DNA of 64,000 nt from Methyloversatilis discipulorum (lineage in GTDB: Bacteria; Pseudomonadota; Gammaproteobacteria; Burkholderiales; Rhodocyclaceae): positions 49,055 through 113,054 of the forward strand of contig NZ_JADMJL010000024.1 of the NCBI RefSeq assembly GCF_018780585.1, in the 5' to 3' direction. Shown here in pieces: positions 8,331-16,610 of this stretch (position 1 is its first letter; each line of letters opens with the position of its first letter). The notes beneath the pieces are model-generated. The model worked only from the letters and a program-made list of their open reading frames with translations. It was not told where the DNA came from and ran no database searches. The position numbers and the translations under genes were made by a program.

Positions 8331-10466
8331 ATGAAACGAGTTCCCCGCGCAGCGATGCGCCTGGGGCCGGTCAGTCTCGCGCTGCTGGCCTGGACGCACG
8401 GCGCCCACGCCGCCGACGTACCCACCCTGCCGGCCGTCAAGGTCGAGGACGAGCGCGCCACCGAAAAGGCCGACGGCCCGGTCCGCGGCTACGTTGCCCG
8501 GCGCAGCGCCTCAGCCACCAAGACCGACACGCCGCTGGTCGAAACCGCGCAGTCGATCTCGGTCATCACGCGCGACCGATTGGAAGCGCAGTCGGTGGTA
8601 TCGGTGCAGGACGCGCTGCGCTACACCGCCGGCGCCCGCGCCGAGCCCTACGGACTGGACAATCGCGGTGACTGGGCGCAACTGCGCGGCGCCAGCTTCA
8701 CCCAGTACCAGGACGGACTGCGCATGCTGTTCGGCAGCTACAACAACATCCGGCCGGACGTCTACACGCTGGAGCGGGTCGAGGTGCTGCGCGGCCCCTC
8801 CTCGATCATGTACGGTCAGGGCAGTTTCGGCGGCACCGTGAACCTGGTGTCGAAGCGCCCGTTGGCGGAAGCCCAGCACGAGGTGCAGGCAGTGGTCGGC
8901 AACAACGGCCTGAAGCGTCTGGCCGTCGATTCGACCGGCCCGCTGGACAGCGAAGGCAAGTGGCTTTACCGGCTGGTGGCGGTCGGCCAGGACGCGGAAA
9001 CCCAGGTCGACCACACGCAGGACGACCGCATGGTGTTCATGCCCTCGCTGACCTGGCGCCCGAGCACCGATACCGAACTGACGGTGTGGGCCAACATCCA
9101 GCGCGATCACACGAACACGACGCAGTTCTTCTTCCCGCACCAGGGCACCGTGCTGCCGGCGCCGAACGGCCGCATTCCGTTCCGCACCAATATCAGCGAA
9201 CCGGGCTTCGACCGCTACATCGGCGAGCAGCAGGCCTTCGGCTACCGCTTCGAGCACCGCTTCAACGAGGCGCTGACGCTACGTCAGAACGTGCGCCATT
9301 CCGACAGCCAGGTCACCTACCAGTCGGTCTACACGAGATTTCCGTCCGGCGGCGTTCCGTCGCTGAACCCGGATAGCCGTACACTGAACCGCACGATCTA
9401 CGTGTCCAAGCCCGAGGTCGAGGCGCTCACCGCCGACACGCAATTGCAGGCGAACTTCACGCACGGACCGTTCGAGCATACGGTGCTGTTCGGCTTCGAC
9501 TTCCAGCGCGTACTCACCAGTTCGCTGCTGGGAAGCGCCAACGTACCGGCGATCGACGTCTACGCGCCGGTCTACGGCAACTACACAGTGCCCGCGCTGG
9601 CACGGCAGCCCGACACCCAGCTTTATCAGAGCGGCTTCTACCTGCAGGAGCAGCTGAAGATAGACCGCCGCTGGATCGCCACCATCGGCGCGCGCCGCGA
9701 CTGGGCGCGTCAGAACAACGATCGCGATGCGGCGTCGGCCCGCATCGACACGCACGCGACCACCTGGCGCGCCGGCCTGCTGCACCTGTTCGACAATGGC
9801 TGGGCGCCTTATGTGAGCTATTCGGAGTCGTTCAACCCAAGCGCCGGCTTCAACTTCTACAACGAGGCCTACAAGCCGCTCGAAGGCGAGCAGTGGGAAG
9901 TCGGCGTAAAGTACCAGCCGCCGGGGAGCCGCCTGTTCCTGACGCTGGCCGCCTACGAGCTGAAGGAGAAGAACCGCCTGACGACTGACCCGAGCAACAC
10001 GCAGAACAGCATCCAGGTCGGCGAGGCGACGATACGCGGCGTCGAGGTGGAAGCGCAGGCCAGCCTGGCGGGCGGCGTTGACCTTATCGCCACCTATAGC
10101 TATACGGACACGGAGGTCACCAAGAGCACCCGGGGCGACTTGGGCAAGCGTCTTGCCAGCATTCCGGAACACATGGCCAGCGCCTGGGCGGTGAAGCGCT
10201 TCACCGCCTTCGACCTGCCGGGTCAGTTCGAGGTGGGCGGCGGCGTGCGCTACATCGGCGCCAGCTGGGACGGCACTGACAGCCTGCGTACGCCCTCGAT
10301 CACGCTGATGGACGCGCTGCGCGCCTACCGGACCGGCCAGTGGCGCTATGCGCTCAATGTCGACAACATCGCCGACCGCGAGTACTACACCACCTGCCTG
10401 TCACGTGGCGACTGCTTCCTCGGCACGCTGCGCACGGTGCGCGCCTCGGCCACCTATCGCTTCTGA
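8331..10466 (+). CDS. TonB-dependent siderophore receptor
   Basis: Outer-membrane gated beta-barrel for ferric-siderophore uptake, 711 residues. The start ATG 8331 has GGAGAA upstream and gives a typical signal peptide ending in HGAHAA (cleavage near residue 24). The plug domain follows: ETAQSISVITRDRL (the region after the TonB box), VQDALRYTAGARAE, and LERVEVLRGPSSIMYGQGS about residues 148-166. The barrel closes with the C-terminal phenylalanine motif RASATYRF. The NIADREYYTTC-like final strand is typical of the FhuE/FpvA group. The siderophore is not predictable. It is the last gene of the iron operon. Confidence 0.92.
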   Translation: MKRVPRAAMRLGPVSLALLAWTHGAHAADVPTLPAVKVEDERATEKADGPVRGYVARRSASATKTDTPLVETAQSISVITRDRLEAQSVVSVQDALRYTAGARAEPYGLDNRGDWAQLRGASFTQYQDGLRMLFGSYNNIRPDVYTLERVEVLRGPSSIMYGQGSFGGTVNLVSKRPLAEAQHEVQAVVGNNGLKRLAVDSTGPLDSEGKWLYRLVAVGQDAETQVDHTQDDRMVFMPSLTWRPSTDTELTVWANIQRDHTNTTQFFFPHQGTVLPAPNGRIPFRTNISEPGFDRYIGEQQAFGYRFEHRFNEALTLRQNVRHSDSQVTYQSVYTRFPSGGVPSLNPDSRTLNRTIYVSKPEVEALTADTQLQANFTHGPFEHTVLFGFDFQRVLTSSLLGSANVPAIDVYAPVYGNYTVPALARQPDTQLYQSGFYLQEQLKIDRRWIATIGARRDWARQNNDRDAASARIDTHATTWRAGLLHLFDNGWAPYVSYSESFNPSAGFNFYNEAYKPLEGEQWEVGVKYQPPGSRLFLTLAAYELKEKNRLTTDPSNTQNSIQVGEATIRGVEVEAQASLAGGVDLIATYSYTDTEVTKSTRGDLGKRLASIPEHMASAWAVKRFTAFDLPGQFEVGGGVRYIGASWDGTDSLRTPSITLMDALRAYRTGQWRYALNVDNIADREYYTTCLSRGDCFLGTLRTVRASATYRF

Positions 10467-10505
10467 GGCATCGCGGCAACGGCCCATGCGGGCCGCTGCG
10501 CGGCG

Positions 10506-13154
10506 TCAGGCCAGCGCCCGTCCCACCACTTCGGCCACGTCGGCCGACAGTCCCGGCAGGTCGCGGATGCTCTCCAGCGCCTTGCGGGCGTGGGCCTGAC
10601 GGCCGTCGTCGAAGCGGCGCCAGCGGTCGAAGGCACGTGCCACGCGCGACGCGACCTGCGGATTCACCGGGTCCAGTTCGCGGATGACGCCGGCGGCGTA
10701 GGCGTAACCGGAACCGTCGGCGGCGTGGAAGTGCAGCGGATTGGCGGCGCAGAAAGTGCGCACCAGCGCATACACCTTGTTCGGGTTCTTCAGGTCGAAG
10801 GCCTCGTGCGCCATCAGCTCGCGCACGCGGGCGCGGGCGTCCGGCAGCGGCGAGGTCGCCTGCACCGCCAGCCACTTGTCCACCACCAGCGCCTCGTCCT
10901 TCCAGCGTGCATAGAACTCGTTCAGCGCCACCTCGCGCAGCGGCGTGTCGCTGTGCGCCAGCAGCGCGAACGCGGCGAACTGGTCGGTCATGTTGTCGGC
11001 GTCGCGGAACTGCGCCAGCGCCCGCAGCTGCAGCGCACTGTCGTCCAGCGTCATCAGATAGCCGAGCGCGAGGTTGCGCAGTGCGCGCCGACCCATCGCC
11101 GCCGGTTCCGGTGCGTACGCGCCCGCCACGACGTGGCGCGCCAGCAACGCCTCGAACTGCGGCCGCAGCCGCTCAGCCAGGGTGCGCCTGAACAGCGTAC
11201 GCACCTGATGGATGGCATCCGGGTCGATCACCGCCATCTGGTCGCCCAGCCAGGCCTCGGAGGGGAGCGTGAGCGCCTCGGCAGCAAAGGCCGGATCGGC
11301 GTCCGCCTGTGCCAGCACCGCGGCGAAGGCATCGATGAACAGATCGGGCACCGCGGGCTCATTGCCTGCCTGCACCTGCGCCACACCCGCCAGCATCAAC
11401 CGGGTCGCGAGCCGCTGGCCGGCCTCCCAGCGGTTGAAGTCGTCGCGGTCGTGCGCCATCAGCGTTGCCAGCCCGGCATCTCCATAATCGAAATCGAGCG
11501 CCACCGGTGCCGAGAAATTGCGTAGCAGCGACGGCAGCGGTGCCGACGCGAGCGCGTGCGACGACAGATCGAACTCGAAGGTCTGCGTCGCCTCGGTCAG
11601 CGACAGCACCGTGGTCGGCAGGATTTCGCGGCCATCCGCGCTCAGCAGGCCCAGCGCCACCGGAATGTGCAGCGGACCGCGCGGGAACTGCAGTCCTTCC
11701 TCAGCCAGACGCTTCTCGTAGGCGGTTTCCGGGTTGGACTGGGTCAGCGTCAGCGTCCATCGTCCGCTGGGGGCATCGAAAGCGGCCTCGGCCTTCAACC
11801 GGGGCGTACCCGCCTGTTCGTACCAGCGGCGGAACTGGGTCAGATCGATGCCGGATGCGTCCTGCATCGCCGACACGAAGTCGTCGCAGGTCACCGCCTG
11901 TCCGTCGTGCCGCTCGAAATACAGATCCATGCCGCGGCGGAAACCGTCCTCGCCGAGCAGCGTGTGGATCATCCGCACCACCTCGGCGCCCTTTTCATAG
12001 ACAGTGGCGGTGTAGAAGTTGTTGATTTCCTCGTAGCTGGCCGGCCGTATCGGGTGCGCCATCGGCCCGGCGTCCTCCGGGAACTGCGCCGCGCGCAGCC
12101 CGCGTACTTCCTGAATGCGCTGCACCGGGCGCGAATATTCGTCCGACCCGTATTCCTGGTCGCGGAAAACGGTCAGGCCTTCCTTCAATGACAGCTGGAA
12201 CCAGTCGCGGCAGGTGACACGGTTGCCGGTCCAGTTGTGGAAATACTCGTGCGCGACCACGCGGTCGATGTTCATGTAATCAACGTCGGTGGCGATGTCC
12301 GGACGCGCCAGCACGTACTTGGTATTGAAGATGTTGAGGCCCTTGTTCTCCATCGCCCCCATGTTGAAGTCGCCGACGGCGACGATCATGTAGCGGTCGA
12401 GGTCGAGCTCCAGGCCGAAACGATGCTCGTCCCAGCGCATCGACTTCTTCAGCGCATGCATCGCGAAATCGCACTGGTCCAGCTTGCCCGGCTCGACATA
12501 GATCGCGAGATCGACCTTGCGGCCGGATGCCGTCGTATAGCTGTCGTCGAGGCGGTCGAGCTTCGCCGCGACCATGGCGAACAGATAGCAGGGCTTGGGA
12601 AAGGGATCGACCCAGCGCGCCCAGTGGCGCCCGCCCTCTTCGTCACCGCTCGCGACGAGGTTGCCGTTGGCCAGCAGGTCCGGGAAGCGCGCCCTGTCGG
12701 CGTGCAGCGTCACCGTGTAGCGTGACATCACGTCCGGACGATCCGGGAACCAGGTGATGCGACGGAAGCCTTCCGCCTCGCACTGCGTGAAGTAGCCGTC
12801 CTTCGAGCGGTAGAAGCCGGACAGCGTGGTGTTCTCGTCCGGTTTGATGCGTACCTGCGTGGCGACACGGCAACGGTCGGGCAGATCGGCCAGTTCGAGT
12901 CTGCCGTCGCGGACGAATGAGGCCGGCGCGGGCAGCGCGCGCCCATCGACGCTGAGTTGCAGCAGCTCGAGGGCTTCCCCGTCGAGCCGCAGCGGTGCGC
13001 GTGGCACCGATTCGTTGCGGCGCAACATCATGACAGCAGCAACCAGGGCCGTACCGTCGTCGACCAGGGTCACGTCGAGTTCCACCTCGTCCACCCACCA
13101 GGCGGGGGCGACGTAATCACGAAGGTGGATGGCGCGCGAAAAAGAGTTCTTCAT
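10506..13154 (-). CDS. pepN: Aminopeptidase N (M1 zinc metallopeptidase)
   Basis: Cytoplasmic broad-specificity aminopeptidase of 882 residues, the usual PepN length. The exopeptidase motif GAMEN is at residues 266-270 and the zinc site HEYFH at residues 302-306, with the second zinc ligand Glu in the following helix (SLKEGLTVFRDQE). The C-terminal half is the all-helical DUF3458-type domain of gammaproteobacterial/betaproteobacterial PepN. Convergent with the siderophore receptor; 39 bases separate them and contain a short G/C hairpin (about 10483-10495) but no U-tract. Confidence 0.96.
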   Translation of the reverse strand: MKNSFSRAIHLRDYVAPAWWVDEVELDVTLVDDGTALVAAVMMLRRNESVPRAPLRLDGEALELLQLSVDGRALPAPASFVRDGRLELADLPDRCRVATQVRIKPDENTTLSGFYRSKDGYFTQCEAEGFRRITWFPDRPDVMSRYTVTLHADRARFPDLLANGNLVASGDEEGGRHWARWVDPFPKPCYLFAMVAAKLDRLDDSYTTASGRKVDLAIYVEPGKLDQCDFAMHALKKSMRWDEHRFGLELDLDRYMIVAVGDFNMGAMENKGLNIFNTKYVLARPDIATDVDYMNIDRVVAHEYFHNWTGNRVTCRDWFQLSLKEGLTVFRDQEYGSDEYSRPVQRIQEVRGLRAAQFPEDAGPMAHPIRPASYEEINNFYTATVYEKGAEVVRMIHTLLGEDGFRRGMDLYFERHDGQAVTCDDFVSAMQDASGIDLTQFRRWYEQAGTPRLKAEAAFDAPSGRWTLTLTQSNPETAYEKRLAEEGLQFPRGPLHIPVALGLLSADGREILPTTVLSLTEATQTFEFDLSSHALASAPLPSLLRNFSAPVALDFDYGDAGLATLMAHDRDDFNRWEAGQRLATRLMLAGVAQVQAGNEPAVPDLFIDAFAAVLAQADADPAFAAEALTLPSEAWLGDQMAVIDPDAIHQVRTLFRRTLAERLRPQFEALLARHVVAGAYAPEPAAMGRRALRNLALGYLMTLDDSALQLRALAQFRDADNMTDQFAAFALLAHSDTPLREVALNEFYARWKDEALVVDKWLAVQATSPLPDARARVRELMAHEAFDLKNPNKVYALVRTFCAANPLHFHAADGSGYAYAAGVIRELDPVNPQVASRVARAFDRWRRFDDGRQAHARKALESIRDLPGLSADVAEVVGRALA

Positions 13155-13320
13155 TTGTTAACTTCCGTGTCGATAACACCAGAGGTGCAGGTTCGGACAA
13201 GTTCCGGGATGCGGGATTCCCTCGGTCTGCATCAAGCCACACGGCCGTTTCCGGCGCATCGTGCCGCGCGCGGGTGGTGTGACAGAGGTCAAGGAAGCCG
13301 TGATTGGAGGAAAAGCAGTA

Positions 13321-13352
13321 TCCGGGTAAACCCTTAGTCCGGGTGACCTAAG
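13321..13352. repeat. Two 17-bp-spaced imperfect direct repeats
   Basis: TCCGGGTAA at 13321-13329 recurs as TCCGGGTGA at 13338-13346, exactly 17 bases later, each followed by a CC(C)...TAG/TAAG tail. They lie about 65-90 bases upstream of the orphan gene at 13411, in a 256-base gap with no other gene, so they may be a regulator site. No known consensus was recognised. Confidence 0.35.
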
Positions 13353-13410
13353 TTCCAAAGAATGACACATCGCAGCATTACCATCGAATCAACAACTCAA
13401 AAGGTATGCC

Positions 13411-13998
13411 ATGGGTGCAAGTCTGAACGAAGGGGTCGTCGTCGCGCGTCAATCAGGCGCTGGCGAAGAACTGTCCCCGGCCCGTACACGGGCCAGCTGG
13501 CCGCGCTTCTCGGCGAATGCCGCGCATCATGACAGCACGTCCGCGCACGATGCAGCGCCGGCGGCTCCGGGCCTGCGCAACTGGACGGCTGGCGAACTGG
13601 CAGCGCTGCTGTGTGAGTTCCTGAAGCGGGAACACGCCGCTCTCGCCGCCTGCCACGGTCAGCAGGTCGAATCCGACTGGATCCCGCTGGCACGTGCCCT
13701 GGCCATCCGCCTGTCCGAAGCACCGGGCATGTCGCTCGCCACAAGCCCGCTGAAGACCCGTTTCCTGCTGCGCGAACAGATCGGCGCCTGGCTCGTGCAT
13801 ACGGCACTGGACGCCAGCGCAGCGCACACCGTGCGCATCGCGCTGCCCGACACCTGGAGCAACGGCAAGGTGCTCGCCTACCTGTTCCGTCACGAAATCG
13901 CACCGATGCACCACGTCACCGCCGCGCTGCGCAGTCTCAGCGTCCCGCTGGCGCTGAGTGAAGAAGTCGCCGGCGACAGCCTGCAGGTGAATGGCTGA
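13411..13998 (+). CDS. Hypothetical protein, no family recognised
   Basis: A 195-residue soluble protein. Residues 1-55 are low complexity and probably disordered (rich in Ala, Ser, Arg, Pro). Residues 56-195 look ordered and mostly helical, beginning with LRNWTAGELAALLCEFLKRE and containing DTWSNGKVLAYLFRHE. There is no signal peptide, membrane segment or catalytic motif that I can see. The start is ATG 13411 with a modest AAGG ribosome site. It is monocistronic: divergent from pepN and closed by a hairpin at 14023. Codon use is like its neighbours, so it is very likely a real gene. Confidence 0.75.
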   Translation: MGASLNEGVVVARQSGAGEELSPARTRASWPRFSANAAHHDSTSAHDAAPAAPGLRNWTAGELAALLCEFLKREHAALAACHGQQVESDWIPLARALAIRLSEAPGMSLATSPLKTRFLLREQIGAWLVHTALDASAAHTVRIALPDTWSNGKVLAYLFRHEIAPMHHVTAALRSLSVPLALSEEVAGDSLQVNG

Positions 13999-14022
13999 GC
14001 GCACGTCGCGCTGATCAGATCA

Positions 14023-14054
14023 AAGGGGTTGCCGCCGCGAGGCCGCAACCCCTT
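14023..14054 (+). terminator. Stem-loop terminator after the hypothetical gene
   Basis: AAGGGGTTGC (14023-14032) pairs perfectly with GCAACCCCTT (14045-14054), extended inside by GCC/GGC; followed by the T-rich GTTCTT. Confidence 0.65.
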
Positions 14055-14086
14055 GTTCTTGGGTGGAACCCAGCCGCACAAAACAA

Positions 14087-14114
14087 AAAAGCCAGTTCGC
14101 GAGAACTGGCTTTT
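14087..14114. terminator. Bidirectional terminator downstream of tRNA-Thr
   Basis: AAAAGCCAGTTC (14087-14098) and GAACTGGCTTTT (14103-14114) form a perfect 12-bp stem with loop GCGA. On the minus strand it ends in a run of U from the AAAAAA at 14085-14090, 15 bases past the tRNA 3' end; on the plus strand it ends in TTTT. Confidence 0.8.
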
Positions 14115-14128
14115 CTGCTTCATTTCAC

Positions 14129-14204
14129 TGGTGCCGCTGACCGGAATCGAACTGGTGACCTTCGCATTACGAATGCGCTGCTCTACCGACTGAGCTACAG
14201 CGGC
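14129..14204 (-). tRNA. tRNA-Thr (anticodon CGT)
   Basis: 76 bases including an encoded CCA (14129-14131 on the complement). The 7-bp acceptor stem GCCGCTG/CAGCGGC is perfect, the D-arm has AGCTCAGTCGGTAGAGC, the anticodon loop is TTCGTAA, giving CGT (Thr, reads ACG), and the T-arm carries GGTTCGATTCC-like sequence (AGTTCGATTCCGGT). It is read from a clear promoter at 14219-14247. Confidence 0.97.
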
Positions 14205-14218
14205 AATAAAGAGCGCGC

Positions 14219-14247
14219 ATGATAGCCGCTGAACACTGCAAAATCAA
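14219..14247 (-). promoter_or_regulatory. Sigma70 promoter of tRNA-Thr
   Basis: On the minus strand, -35 TTGATT (14242-14247), 17-base spacer, -10 TATCAT (14219-14224); transcription would begin a few bases before the tRNA 5' end at 14204. Confidence 0.7.
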
Positions 14248-14282
14248 TGCGGGTAAGGCAGAAAGCGGTAATTTCGCCGCAC

Positions 14283-14699
14283 TCAAGCGCCCGGACGCAC
14301 GCGCACGACGATATCGACCCCATCGGCCACCATGCCCGGCGGCAGTTGCGGCATGCCTTCGATGCGCAAGGTGTTGTTGGGGATATCGGTCAGGCAACCG
14401 GTCACGACGTCGTACAGATGATGGTGCGGTTCGGTGTTCGGATCGAAGAACACCTTGGTCGGATCGACGATCACCTCGCGGATCAGCCCGGCCTCACGCA
14501 ACACCTTGAGCGTGTTGTAGACGGTCGCCTTCGACGCGGATGGCGAAGTTTCGTTGACCATGGCCAGGATCTGGTCGGCCGACAGATGCTCCATGCGCGA
14601 GAACAGCACACAGGCGATGTCGATGCGCGGCTGCGTCAGGTTGATGTCGTGAGCGCGCAGCAGATCGATGGTCTGTTCGCGGTTGAGCGGAGATTTCAT
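14283..14699 (-). CDS. Fur-family regulator, Irr/PerR-like
   Basis: A metal- or heme-responsive repressor of 138 residues. The DNA-binding winged helix is visible (LTQPRIDIACVLF, then SASKATVYNTLKVLREAGLI) followed by the dimerisation/metal domain with EPHHHLYDVVTG. The two CxxC motifs of the structural zinc site in Fur and PerR are absent; there is only one Cys in the C-terminal half. HHH followed by D..TG..TDIP is the pattern of Irr-type proteins. The start is ATG 14699 (MKSPLNR); an upstream in-frame ATG at 14735 would overlap the ispH 3' gap. Iron, heme or peroxide as signal cannot be decided from the sequence. Confidence 0.85.
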   Translation of the reverse strand: MKSPLNREQTIDLLRAHDINLTQPRIDIACVLFSRMEHLSADQILAMVNETSPSASKATVYNTLKVLREAGLIREVIVDPTKVFFDPNTEPHHHLYDVVTGCLTDIPNNTLRIEGMPQLPPGMVADGVDIVVRVRPGA

Positions 14700-14742
14700 G
14701 GTTTCGAGTATATGAAACGGAGTGCCGTCACGCAAAGTCCGA

Positions 14743-15669
14743 TCACGGCTGAGCCAGTTCCTTCGGCAGCGGAAAATTCACGTTCTCCGGCGTGCCGTCG
14801 AGCGTCCTGACCGATGCCGCACCCAGTTCGCGCAGCCGGGCGATCACCGCATCCACCAGCACTTCGGGCGCCGACGCCCCGGCGGTGACGCCGATGCGCT
14901 TACGTCCTGCCAGCCACGCGGGATCGATCTGGCTGGCGTTGTCGATCAGGTGCGCCGGTACGCCGAACTGCTCCGCCACCTCGCGCAGGCGGTTGGAATT
15001 GGAGCTGTTGGGCGACCCCACCACCAGCACCAGATCGCTGCGCGGTGCCATGAACTTGACCGCATCCTGACGGTTCTGCGTCGCGTAGCAGATGTCGTCA
15101 CGCTTCGGACCGACGATGGTCGGAAAGCGCGCACGCAGCGCGTCGACGATGATCTGCGCGTCATCGACCGACAGCGTGGTCTGCGTCACGTAGGCCAGCT
15201 TGTCCGGGTCGGTCACCTGAAGTGACTGCACGTCGGCCACGGTTTCGACCAGATACATGCCGCCTTCGGCCTGGCCCATGGTGCCCTCGACCTCGGGATG
15301 CCCCTTGTGGCCGATCATGATGATCTCGCGCCCGGCGTCGCGCATCTTGGCGACCTCAACATGCACCTTGGTCACCAGCGGGCAGGTCGCGTCGAACACG
15401 CGGAGGCCTCGCGACGACGCATCGTGACGTACGGTCTGCGGTACACCATGCGCGCTGAAAATGAGCGTGGCGCCCTGCGGCACCAGCGCCAGGTCGTCGA
15501 TGAAGATGGCGCCCTTGGCGCGCAGGCTGTCGACGACGAACTTGTTGTGCACCACTTCGTGGCGCACATAGATCGGCGCCCCGTACTGCTCCAGCGCGCG
15601 CTCGACGATGGCGATCGCGCGCTCCACGCCGGCACAGAAGCCACGCGGATTGGCCAGCAGCACGTCCAT
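14743..15669 (-). CDS. ispH: 4-hydroxy-3-methylbut-2-enyl diphosphate reductase
   Basis: Last enzyme of the MEP pathway, reducing HMBPP to IPP and DMAPP with a [4Fe-4S] cluster. The 308-residue protein carries the three cluster cysteines in NPRGFCAGV (residue 12), [10 protein letters not shown] (about 96) and [10 protein letters not shown] (about 197), plus the catalytic-Glu/Thr region EVEGTMGQ and the [12 protein letters not shown] substrate motif. I chose ATG 15669, which has GAGGG seven bases upstream; an in-frame ATG at 15690 lies inside fkpB. It ends the ribF-ileS-lspA-fkpB-ispH block, the same order as in E. coli. Confidence 0.96.
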   Translation of the reverse strand: MDVLLANPRGFCAGVERAIAIVERALEQYGAPIYVRHEVVHNKFVVDSLRAKGAIFIDDLALVPQGATLIFSAHGVPQTVRHDASSRGLRVFDATCPLVTKVHVEVAKMRDAGREIIMIGHKGHPEVEGTMGQAEGGMYLVETVADVQSLQVTDPDKLAYVTQTTLSVDDAQIIVDALRARFPTIVGPKRDDICYATQNRQDAVKFMAPRSDLVLVVGSPNSSNSNRLREVAEQFGVPAHLIDNASQIDPAWLAGRKRIGVTAGASAPEVLVDAVIARLRELGAASVRTLDGTPENVNFPLPKELAQP

Positions 15670-15679
15670 GTTCTCGCCC

Positions 15680-16114
15680 TCAGGAGACACCGATCACCTC
15701 CACCTCGAAACGCACGGCGCGGCCCGCCAGCGGGTGGTTGAAATCGATCAGCGCGGACTGCTCGTCCAGTTCGCGCACCAGCCCGGGAAACTTGTTGCCG
15801 TCGTTATCGGTGAATTCGATCACCGAATGCACGTCCAGTTCGATGTCGGCCGGGATGTCGCGACGCGCAAAGCGCTCGACCAGGTCCGCCTTGTGCTCGC
15901 CGAACACCTCGCCCGGCGCCAGCTCGAACACATGGTGGCTGCCCACTTCCAGCCCGGCAAGACGCGCTTCGAGCGCCGGCGCCAGCTCGCCGCCTCCCAG
16001 CTGCAGCGTGGCCGGCGTCGATTCGAAGGTGCTGATCAGCGCCTGACCGCCTTCCGGCAGCGCGACGCGGAAATGCAGCGTGACCAGGCTGTCTGCCTTG
16101 ACGGTGTCGTTCAT
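15680..16114 (-). CDS. fkpB: FKBP-type peptidyl-prolyl isomerase (SlpA-like)
   Basis: A 144-residue FKBP-fold prolyl isomerase/chaperone of the SlyD/SlpA type. The flap-containing insert domain is seen between [16 protein letters not shown] and the closing [19 protein letters not shown], the family's C-terminal signature (FNHPLAG). It has no His-rich metal tail, unlike SlyD, which argues for SlpA. The start codon overlaps the lspA stop (ATGA). Confidence 0.93.
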   Translation of the reverse strand: MNDTVKADSLVTLHFRVALPEGGQALISTFESTPATLQLGGGELAPALEARLAGLEVGSHHVFELAPGEVFGEHKADLVERFARRDIPADIELDVHSVIEFTDNDGNKFPGLVRELDEQSALIDFNHPLAGRAVRFEVEVIGVS

Positions 16115-16605
16115 GCTTGTTTCTCCGCGCGGGCGAAGCGATCCGACAGACCGAACTGGTCTGCCAGCATCAGCACCACACCCGCTGTAATGGCCGAGTC
16201 AGCCACGTTGAAGGCCGGGAAGCCACGGCTCCCGGCATGAAAATACAGGAAGTCGACCACGGCGCCGAGCACGACGCGGTCGATCAGGTTGCCGATCGCG
16301 CCGCCCAGTATCAGCGCCAGGCCGAGCGGCAACACCACTTCCGCGACGTGCTTGCGCATCAGCATGATCAGCCAGATCGACACCGTGGACGTCAGCACGA
16401 TGAAGAACCAGCGCTGCCAGCCGTCGTGGTCCGCCAGGAAGCTGAAGGCCGCACCGGGGTTGTAGACCAGCACGAGGTCGAAGAACCCGGTCACCGACCA
16501 GCTCTGGCCATAGCTCAGCCACTGCGTAATCAGGTATTTGGTGAGCTGGTCCACCCCGACCACGAAGGCGGACAGGGCGAGCCAACCGGCAAGGCGTGCG
16601 TTCAT
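16111..16605 (-). CDS. lspA: Lipoprotein signal peptidase II
   Basis: Inner-membrane aspartyl protease that removes the signal peptide from prolipoproteins. It has 164 residues and four membrane helices. The two catalytic Asp residues are in GNLIDRV and NVADSAI, and the conserved VVDFLYFH loop lies between them. The start ATG 16605 opens directly into the first helix; the frame is open further upstream but that part overlaps ileS. Five bases separate it from the ileS stop, and it overlaps fkpB by four bases. Confidence 0.96.
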   Translation of the reverse strand: MNARLAGWLALSAFVVGVDQLTKYLITQWLSYGQSWSVTGFFDLVLVYNPGAAFSFLADHDGWQRWFFIVLTSTVSIWLIMLMRKHVAEVVLPLGLALILGGAIGNLIDRVVLGAVVDFLYFHAGSRGFPAFNVADSAITAGVVLMLADQFGLSDRFARAEKQA

Positions 16606-16610
16606 CGGCT

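Noticed and set aside
10467..10505. Hairpin between the siderophore receptor and pepN as a terminator
   Set aside because: A short G/C stem is present (GGCCC/GGGCC) but there is no U-tract on either strand; too weak to list as a feature.
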